From Cliona cf. orientalis (lineage: Eukaryota; Porifera; Demospongiae; Clionaida; Clionaidae): DNA of 64,000 bases. The stretch is taken from contig OZ005706.1 in the NCBI GenBank assembly GCA_963930775.1, forward strand, positions 4,268,545 to 4,332,544. Reading direction: 5' to 3'. Both the position numbers and the translations under genes were made by a program. Under the pieces are notes generated by a model. That model was not told where the DNA came from. It did no database searches and saw only the letters and a list, made by a program, of their open reading frames with translations. Positions 57,097 to 64,000 of this stretch are shown piece after piece (the first letter of the stretch is position 1; each line of letters begins with the position of its first letter).

Positions 57097-60000
57097 TTAC
57101 GTAGAGTCCAATCTGTTTTGGTCAGGGAGAGCTTCATCAGCTAATGACTGAAAAACGGTTGGAGTAGTATGGAAATCGGAACTAGTTGTGGCAGTACTTG
57201 GAGTCATGCTATCAGATGGTAAAGATGTTTGTACAGGAATCAAACTTGTAGATGAAGAGAGATGGACTTCTTGTAGCAGTGGAATCTTAACAGCTGATCC
57301 AGTGTTTAAAGAACGAAGTTCTGTGTTTGATAATGTAGGTGTTGACTCAAGAGATGAAATGTTTACACTACCTAAGTTCGAATCTCCTGGATTTATATAA
57401 CCACAAGCAGCACATTTACAATATTCATTTTTGTTCCTTACTAAGCACTGGGGACACTCCCAAGAATCTACATCAGGATTATTTTGGGCAATATTCTTCA
57501 TGGTGGGTTGAGGGCATACTGGTTTAGCTGTGGATCTCAGCTGAGCAACACATTCATCAAACACTCTTTTAAACTCTAGACCTCTCTCAGCACTTTTGAA
57601 TCTGATGGCAAACTGCTCAGGTTGTGGTTTATCACCAGAAAAATCTGATGGGGTGAACCACATCCATAATTTCTCTGTCTCCAGTTGCATCAATTGCATG
57701 TTTTCAGTAAGGTAATGATTGCAACAGAGTTTAAGGATTTGATCACGACGCATAATGAGACAAACTTTCTTAGTTTCAGGGTGTTGTGATATCTTCATAT
57801 CACCTACTCCCCTCTCTTTCCACTGCTTTACATTTCCATCAAAACGATATAATTTAGCTCTTTGAATGAATAGAATTTTTGCATCTTCATCCCATGACTT
57901 CATAAGATAAGTTTCAGGAAGGGAGACAACTGGCACAAAATCAATTTCAGCTTCAGCTTCAGCTTCAGCTTCGGCTTTGAATCCTGGAATATTTAAATTA
58001 GGGGAGAATAATTGTGTACCAGCTCCATCAAATTGAAACCCAACTTTGGGAAAAGTTGACACAGAAGTCTTTTCTTTGCTAATTAAGTCTGTAAACGACG
58101 GCATGCCAGCTGAAGAAAACCCTATTGTTGTGGATATTTCATCATTATAATTAGATACACTCTCTGGTTCAGTGATAGTAGTTGGTTTAGCTACACCATA
58201 TGATGTATGTTGTACGTCATCGTCACATCCTCTACAACCACTACATGGAGGTTTCTTTTCATACAGGTAAAAAGATTTGGGAAGCAACAACTCTTCTGCT
58301 TTCTTAATCAGACTGGGACCTGGATCTTCTTCACAAATAAATATCACATCGTCGTCATCACTTTCACTTAAAATTTCTGGTTGCTTATCTCCAAAGGTCA
58401 CTTCAACTAACAATTTTTTACAACTCTCACTACCAACTTCATCATTTGCACCATCAGTGGATAATGAGAATGAAGTTTCAAAGCTATTCTTAAATCTGAG
58501 GGCATCATCTTCCAACTGAAATTGAATACAGTACTTCTGGACTGCTGACTTGGTTGGAGTTGATCGACTGTTATCAAATCCATTCCAGGTCCACGCTCTT
58601 TCTTTCTGTGCATGAGGTTTAAGGTGCATTATTGATGTAATTCCATGAGAACAAAGGGCTGATTTCTGATCTTTGGATATCATCAACAGCCTCTTTTCTC
58701 TACTGAATTTATTTTTTATTACTTTCATTTCACCTTTACTGCCATTATCCCACTGCTTGGTACATAAGTCTTCCACGTACAATATCCCCTTTGCAGAAAA
58801 CGTTACTTCCTCCTTTTCATTTATTGACATAAGTGAATCCGGTATATGGAAACTTGGTGATGTTAACCTTGGTGACAAGCTGACTGTGGTCATTGATTTT
58901 GTGATGGATGTTGAAGTTGTAGAACTAGTAGGCAGTGTAATGTTTAATGGTAATTGAAATCCTCTCGTGTTACGATTACCATCTATTTCAGTGGGGGAAC
59001 AGATATGGAGATCCTTCAGGATAGCAGCAGAATTTTGTGGGGACAAAAGCTCATTCAGTCCAGGTTTAGAAGACTGGCAAGCTAAACATAATGTAACTGA
59101 TTCAGGATTACACACAGAGCAAATGCTACATACCCATGACCCAGGTTCAGGGGCAAATTGTTCTTGAAGACTAATATCACTGGTATCGGTATCCACTTTC
59201 TTTATGGTTTCCACATTTCTTTCAGGTATATCCGATTTGCACCTAGATACACAGCTTTCAAAGATTAGTTTAAACATTTGGACTATTTCTGTAGATTTGA
59301 ACTTCACTGCAAATTTTTCAGGCCTAGGTACCTCATCAGCAAAATCATTGAGTGTAAACCACATCAGTGATCTTTCTTGATAAGCCAATAATGACATATC
59401 GGATGTAATGAAATGGTTACAACATACTTTCAAAATTTGATCTCTCCTCATTAAGATTCGTACTTTGTTAGTGTGCACATTCCTTAATAATTTTATATCT
59501 CCAACTCCACGTTCTTTCCACTGGCTAACGGTGGCATCAAATCGAAAGAGTTTTGCCTTGTTGGTAAAAAGTACTTCCTCACTCTCTTCACCTGTCTTAA
59601 CATCAATCTCTGGAAGTGATACAAGAGCTTTAAAGTGAGCACCATCAGTTCCAAGATCATCCACTCCTTCCATACGTTTTTCAAAGAGGGTCTCACCTGC
59701 TCCACTGAAAGCATGAAGTGGTGAGCTATGATGCAATTGTGAAACAGGAGTACTGGATGATACAGTTGCTGCCAACTCAGCAAAGCCAGCAACAGAAAAT
59801 TTTGATGTGCTCCCAAATACATCTAGGCTGGTACTCTGATCATAAGAATGGTAATTAAGCTCACTTTCTTGATCTTGGCTGACTTGATTTGTTCTGTCTA
59901 TTTTGCCTATTTGATCAATGCAACCACGACATCCTGGACACGGTGGCTTGCTTTCATAATTAAAGAAGGTATCTGGCAACATCAGATGTCGAGAGACTTT

Positions 60001-61809
60001 GATCTTGTCATCTGATGGCATTTCAACTTTTGTAAGTATAACTTCCTCCTGCTCACTATCTGATTGACTTGAAGGTTGTGTATGTGATGGTGAATATTCT
60101 GAAACGGGTTTTGTAGAGCCATATTCTGCTTCATCTTGAACTGAGCAAGTGTCACAACTTAAAGTCGTATTAGTCACTGATAACGAATCAAAGAAAGTTT
60201 CTTCATTTTGTGACTGGCTAGCTGTCTTATCAAGTGATGTGCTTGTCTGTTTAATGGATACTGCAGATCCTGGTATTGAAACCTCCTCTGAAGTATTATC
60301 AGACATACAGTTAGACGATGCACATTCTTCGAAGATCTGTTTAAATATACTACCAGTCTCTCTGTGCTTAAATTTTATTGCAAATGTCTCTGGCTTAGAA
60401 ACTCCATCAGAAAAATCACAATTTGTACACCATGCAAGTTCTGAACTTCCTTTCATTTCCGTTATGGACATATTGCCAGAGATGAAGTGATTGCAACACA
60501 ACTTTAAAATTTGATCGCGGCGCATTAATAATCTCGCCTTACCAGAAATTTGGTGCTTCAATATCTTCATGTTACCTACTCCACGTTCTTTCCATTGACA
60601 GTTATCAAATCGATAGAGTTTTGCACGGTTACAAAACAAAACTTTCTCGTCTTCCTCACCACTATTAAGCTCCTCGATTAGTGGCAATGATACAAGTGGC
60701 TCAAAAACTGGGCTACTCTCATGAGCACTAGTTGATGCATCGTCAGTTACTGCTTCACTGAAAACTTTAGGACTAAAAGCGACCAAATTATCGTGCAATG
60801 GCATACTTGCAGGATCAACACTGCTACTACTACTACTACTACTTAACAGCATAGGATGAAAACTACTAGTTTTCAACTGACTGCGTGTGTGAGGTAGTAG
60901 AATCTGATATGGATCTGCAGTAGCTGATGTGCTTACTTGTGGGGTATATTGTGGAGTCCAAGTTAATACAGAGCCAACAGACAGTTGCTTGCCATCCAAT
61001 TTGGAGGTTGAGATTGTATGAGGCATGTTGCTTATACTAGCGGATTGAAACTTTGCAATATGTGGAGGTGTCTCTAATGGAGGAGTTGCACCAATACTGG
61101 ATGTGATATGTGATCCAGCACATAGTGTTTCATGAAAAGTGCTGTAAGCACTTGTAGTTGAAGATATTGTCATTGTCACATCAGATGGTACCTGTACACT
61201 GTGCAGTGGCAAGGCCCTAAAGAATTGGACATTCAATGATGAGGTAGTTGCTGTTTCATTGTCACCACTGGCACCGATACTTTTTGGTGGTACGCTGTTT
61301 GAAGAGGAATTATCAACTTTGGCAGTTGTGGTAAGAGATGGGGTACACTCTGCACTTGTGGATCCAACACATAATGGGATAGTGCCCAATGAACTACTTG
61401 ATACATTAAGATTGAAAGGCTTGGACAAAGAAGTTGGTAACCCAAACAGGAAGCTACCACTTGACAGTTGAAGAGACCTCGAGTCTTGAGAAGATACTGT
61501 AGTTGTACAATTAGATTGTGGAGGAGTGCCTAACAAACACATACCTAAGGACACTGTAGGCTTATTCAACTCTGGCAGCAAATATGGAATTGCAGGAACT
61601 TGACCAGCTGAAGAACTGCTTACCACACTAGGTAAAGAACTAATTGCTACAGATGAAGCAGCATCTAATGAAGGCAAACTTCCTGGTATTACTGGAGCAA
61701 GTACAGAACCAGATGGTTCAATATCCCTGTCAATTGTGGAGGAGATAGAAATGCTCTTATGTGCTTGAGCTGTGAGGGAATGCCAGGATTTTATCGCTTC
61801 CATTTCCTC
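57097..61809 (-). CDS. RANBP2: RanBP2-like large terminal exon with four RanBDs
   Basis: A single 4,713-nt exon (1,570 codons plus stop) follows acceptor TTTTATACAG. RanBD hallmarks are LFCNRAKLYRFDNCQWKERG, LFTNKAKLFRFDATVSQWKE and LFIQRAKLYRFDGNVKQWKE, each followed by RRDQILKxCCNHF/Y. The zinc fingers are WVCSICSVCNPESVTLCLAC and WECPQCLVRNKNEYCKCAAC, the W-x-C-x2-C-x10-C-x2-C RanBP2 type. Low-complexity runs occur: a poly-Ser (about 60818-60845) and an Ala-Glu hexanucleotide repeat (about 57942-57980). All strand-opposite ORFs over it are shadows. Confidence 0.95.
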   Translation of the reverse strand, partial: EEMEAIKSWHSLTAQAHKSISISSTIDRDIEPSGSVLAPVIPGSLPSLDAASSVAISSLPSVVSSSSAGQVPAIPYLLPELNKPTVSLGMCLLGTPPQSNCTTTVSSQDSRSLQLSSGSFLFGLPTSLSKPFNLNVSSSSLGTIPLCVGSTSAECTPSLTTTAKVDNSSSNSVPPKSIGASGDNETATTSSLNVQFFRALPLHSVQVPSDVTMTISSTTSAYSTFHETLCAGSHITSSIGATPPLETPPHIAKFQSASISNMPHTISTSKLDGKQLSVGSVLTWTPQYTPQVSTSATADPYQILLPHTRSQLKTSSFHPMLLSSSSSSSSVDPASMPLHDNLVAFSPKVFSEAVTDDASTSAHESSPVFEPLVSLPLIEELNSGEEDEKVLFCNRAKLYRFDNCQWKERGVGNMKILKHQISGKARLLMRRDQILKLCCNHFISGNMSITEMKGSSELAWCTNCDFSDGVSKPETFAIKFKHRETGSIFKQIFEECASSNCMSDNTSEEVSIPGSAVSIKQTSTSLDKTASQSQNEETFFDSLSVTNTTLSCDTCSVQDEAEYGSTKPVSEYSPSHTQPSSQSDSEQEEVILTKVEMPSDDKIKVSRHLMLPDTFFNYESKPPCPGCRGCIDQIGKIDRTNQVSQDQESELNYHSYDQSTSLDVFGSTSKFSVAGFAELAATVSSSTPVSQLHHSSPLHAFSGAGETLFEKRMEGVDDLGTDGAHFKALVSLPEIDVKTGEESEEVLFTNKAKLFRFDATVSQWKERGVGDIKLLRNVHTNKVRILMRRDQILKVCCNHFITSDMSLLAYQERSLMWFTLNDFADEVPRPEKFAVKFKSTEIVQMFKLIFESCVSRCKSDIPERNVETIKKVDTDTSDISLQEQFAPEPGSWVCSICSVCNPESVTLCLACQSSKPGLNELLSPQNSAAILKDLHICSPTEIDGNRNTRGFQLPLNITLPTSSTTSTSITKSMTTVSLSPRLTSPSFHIPDSLMSINEKEEVTFSAKGILYVEDLCTKQWDNGSKGEMKVIKNKFSREKRLLMISKDQKSALCSHGITSIMHLKPHAQKERAWTWNGFDNSRSTPTKSAVQKYCIQFQLEDDALRFKNSFETSFSLSTDGANDEVGSESCKKLLVEVTFGDKQPEILSESDDDDVIFICEEDPGPSLIKKAEELLLPKSFYLYEKKPPCSGCRGCDDDVQHTSYGVAKPTTITEPESVSNYNDEISTTIGFSSAGMPSFTDLISKEKTSVSTFPKVGFQFDGAGTQLFSPNLNIPGFKAEAEAEAEAEIDFVPVVSLPETYLMKSWDEDAKILFIQRAKLYRFDGNVKQWKERGVGDMKISQHPETKKVCLIMRRDQILKLCCNHYLTENMQLMQLETEKLWMWFTPSDFSGDKPQPEQFAIRFKSAERGLEFKRVFDECVAQLRSTAKPVCPQPTMKNIAQNNPDVDSWECPQCLVRNKNEYCKCAACGYINPGDSNLGSVNISSLESTPTLSNTELRSLNTGSAVKIPLLQEVHLSSSTSLIPVQTSLPSDSMTPSTATTSSDFHTTPTVFQSLADEALPDQNRLDST

Positions 61810-63977
61810 CTGTATAAAATAATGCATTGGGTGCACTTATATAATATTATGACTTTAGTATGTACAAGTAAATAAAGACCATACATTAAAGAATACGAGA
61901 AAAGGGACTACATTGCACAAAACAAGATTTGTGATTTTCAAGCTGCAACCATTTCAAAGCTATAAGAGCCCTAGGTTTCTCACTTGAAGTTCAGGCCTTC
62001 TACTTCACAGATTTGTTAGACGTGCAAGCAAGCCTCCTGTCTGCAGCAGTGAGCTGAGACAAAAATGGTGGCTTTAAATACAACGGAACATGTGCGCACG
62101 TCTCACACACACTGTGAGGCCAAGGCTCAGAATTCTTCGTGAGTGAAGGATGATAAGAGAGATGTCATACCAAACTTCAAGTCTGTAGCTGCTCTAGTTT
62201 TTAAACTACAAGTGTTCATTGGAAAGTTCCTTTGCTCTGATGGGGGACAAATTTATAGCCATAATTCCCTTATAGCCTGAGAGGATAAATTGACAGTCAA
62301 TTCCTGCCCTAGCCTATACAGAGAGTATATAGGTGGGATATATAATCCCATAGCTACCTACATCTTTGTGCATCACATGGAATGGGACTCTGAAAGCTGA
62401 AGTAGGGCTTATAGCCCCAAGCGTATGTATGCACTGCAAGGGATAAAAAAAATTGGTTCGCTTTATCTGTCTGTCAGCACAAAAATTGCTAATTCTCGAA
62501 ATTTAGGTATATGGACGACTTGTATGCACAACAAATCTGTTAAAATCATTGAATGCTTCAAATTGTTTGGTAAGGCCCAGGAGCATCGCAAAACTGCTTT
62601 TTGTTGGCCACGCCTATCAACTGCACCCCCTTGTACTTTCTGCTCATATACACAACCAATAATACTAGGTAAAGATTGTCAATAAGCCCATGCATGCGTA
62701 CTGCACTGCAGCAGCTCTGCAGATACAGGATGCAGATGCAGCGTGCAGAGAGAGAATATACTATAGAGAACTTTACAGCAAGCAGTGCTTAATCAGTTTC
62801 TACGGTATTATAATACTACTCGTCAATTTTTGTTAAAATAAGACAATACAGTCTTGTCAGTCTCAGATTGCAATCCTAGGGAGTATATGTGCCAAATCCC
62901 CTACTTTGAACAGGTGAAGGATGTAAATTACCATGTTGACAAAAGTTCTACATAACCCTGGAAGTACCACTACAGTCCATGTGCGCCCCCCCTCCATTCT
63001 GCCAATGTTGCACTTGCCCTCCCTATGACAGTGTTCTATGTAGAACTTTTTTATAGAGCGGTTGGGGGGGGGGGGGGGGGGGGGAGAAGGGTATACATAA
63101 GGACCAGCTCACATGCAGTGGGTAGCTATAGTTTATACAAAGCTCACTTACTCGTGGTTTGTACACCTAGGTATTTGTGGTTGTGTACTTGCACTGCACA
63201 CTTAGTACTGTCTAGCAAATGCTCTAGTACTATTGCTATAGCTTGTATGCAGGATCATGACATTAGAGCCCCACCCCTTTTCACATTCTATAGTGCAGCA
63301 GGGTGCCGCTCAACTGCGCTTTTGCTTGCTATGACAATTGTGTTGATGGCTTATTCTGAGCAACCACTGGAAATATGAGTCTCCCTATAGGAGGATTCCA
63401 CCGGAAGGTGTGAAGGAATTTTAATCAGATGCAAATGATATTCAGCACCTTTTCAGGAAGTTCCGGCCAGGTTCCGGTCATGCCCGTTGGTGAGAATCGA
63501 ATATATTACTATGGGAATAGCATGCATTTATCGCACTAACCAAGCGAATAGTAACTGCTGCTCTCTCAAAAAAGCACCTCAGCTACATAGTGTACGGCAC
63601 CCTAGAGTGTCGTAGCTAACGCCGTTTTTCAGTACCTGCCCTGAAGCTCTGTGCAGCCTCCAAAATGCACGCTATTCCCATAGAGCATAATATATTTGAT
63701 TCCCACCAATGGGCGTGACAGGAACTTGGCTGGAACTTCCTGAAAGGGCACTGAATAGCATTTGCATATCATTAAAATTCCTTCACACGTTCGCGTGGAA
63801 TCCTCCTATAGTGTACTTTACTTTTCCCAACAATCTTGAGAAATGGAGTGCAATCACTTCTATACTAACGATGATTACGACATTTAATAGAGGAAAATTG
63901 GAAACACTTACCTGTAGTTGTTTTAATTGCATATTTAGAGACAATAAAAGTTCATCCTTTTCATAATCGCTGCCAGT
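57097..63977 (-). CDS. RANBP2: RanBP2/Nup358-like nucleoporin, 3' part of gene
   Basis: Two coding exons are visible, 63977-63912 and 61809-57097, joined in phase 0 (KQLQ|EEMEA). They give about 1,592 residues ending LDST-TAA; the N-terminal part lies beyond the right edge. RanBP2 forms the cytoplasmic filaments of the nuclear pore, binds RanGTP and helps disassemble export complexes. Seen here, N to C: a coiled-coil-like segment, a Ser/Thr-rich stretch, RanBD1 (60710-60320), a CxxCxxC motif, RanBD2 (59640-59235), a zinc finger (59150-59060), a degenerate RanBD3 (58830-58455), a second CxxCxxC motif, RanBD4 (57955-57540) and a second zinc finger (57470-57385). The WKERGVG hallmark is intact in RanBD1, 2 and 4. 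There is no cyclophilin domain at the C-terminus, unlike vertebrate RanBP2, and few FG dipeptides. Confidence 0.92.
62425..62770 (+). repeat. ACAAAAATTGCCA...CTTCAAAT repeat, copy
   Basis: It shares GCACAAAAATTGCTAATTCT, TTGTTGGCCACGCCTATCAA and the closing TATAGAGAACTTTA with 43400-43800. The predicted 86-codon ORF is repeat sequence. Confidence 0.65.
63385..63811. mobile_element. MITE with about 147-bp inverted arms
   Basis: CTATAGGAGGATTCCACCGG...TGTGAAGGAATTTTAAT at the left is mirrored by ATTAAAATTCCTTCACACG...GTGGAATCCTCCTATAG at the right. The arms extend through AGGAAGTTCC and CTATTCCCATAG. The middle is about 130 bp. Non-coding. Confidence 0.85.
63912..63977 (-). CDS. RANBP2: RanBP2-like upstream exon, coiled-coil-like
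   Basis: 22 codons TGSDYEKDELLLSLNMQLKQ-LQ with acceptor TAATATGCAG and donor GTAAGT, phase 0 at both ends. The Leu spacing suggests a helix continuing into EEMEAIKSWHSLTAQAHK of the next exon. Membership rests on strand, phase and proximity. Confidence 0.7.
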
Positions 63978-64000
63978 CTGCATATTAGTGCTAGTGATGA

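Larger units (their letters stand above)
61810..63911. other. RanBP2-like intron with repeats
   Basis: It contains a copy of the CAAAAATTGCTAATTCTCG repeat (about 62425-62770), a poly-G run at about 63065-63084 and the MITE at 63385-63811. No exon was recognised. Confidence 0.6.

Noticed and set aside
57188-61471. Plus- and minus-strand ORFs over the RanBP2 exon
   Set aside because: They are out-of-frame or antisense shadows of a clearly coding 4.7 kb exon.

Overview
The window looks like nuclear DNA from an animal, probably an early-branching or other invertebrate metazoan. A sponge is my best guess, but the sequence does not prove it. The genes are split by GT-AG introns, and their best matches from memory are the animal families U2SURP, ASEF/collybistin-type RhoGEFs and RanBP2/Nup358. 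Introns are either tiny (54-107 nt) or several kb long. The long ones are packed with short non-autonomous DNA transposons, fold-back repeats and a very frequent TACATGTA palindrome. I saw no bacterial operons, CRISPR array or rRNA.

Layout. Positions 767-16594, minus strand: the first seven coding exons of U2SURP (SR140), a U2 snRNP-associated splicing factor, running off the left edge inside its RRM. Positions 16595-24377: a repeat-rich head-to-head intergenic region. Positions 24378-54977, plus strand: a complete RhoGEF with a long disordered N-terminal exon, then SH3, DH and PH domains. Sixteen exons join in frame to 1,318 codons plus stop. One extra exon (26338-26489) breaks the frame and looks regulatory or alternative. 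Positions 54978-57096: convergent 3' intergenic region. Positions 57097-63977, minus strand: the 3' part of a RanBP2/Nup358-like nucleoporin gene. It has a single 4.7 kb exon with three good Ran-binding domains, one degenerate one and two RanBP2-type zinc fingers, plus one upstream exon at the right edge.

The three genes act in different processes (splicing, Rho-family signalling, nuclear transport), and nothing suggests a shared pathway. U2SURP and the RhoGEF diverge, while the RhoGEF and RanBP2 converge.

Most of the remaining DNA is repeats. Several MITE families share a TACCGTA-like outer end. Others are pogo/Tigger-like (CAGTGGAAC ends), hAT-like with 5-bp target duplications (one with a natural empty site elsewhere in the window), and Mutator-like with 100-bp arms and a 10-bp duplication. 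There is also a 780-bp fold-back, a head-to-head repeat pair with GCGCATGCGC cores, and a family of 60-130 bp hairpins. I found no dedicated novel system. The most unusual signals are the frame-breaking RhoGEF exon, reuse of TACATGTA as splice acceptors, cysteine motifs in the nucleoporin, and the transposon structures.
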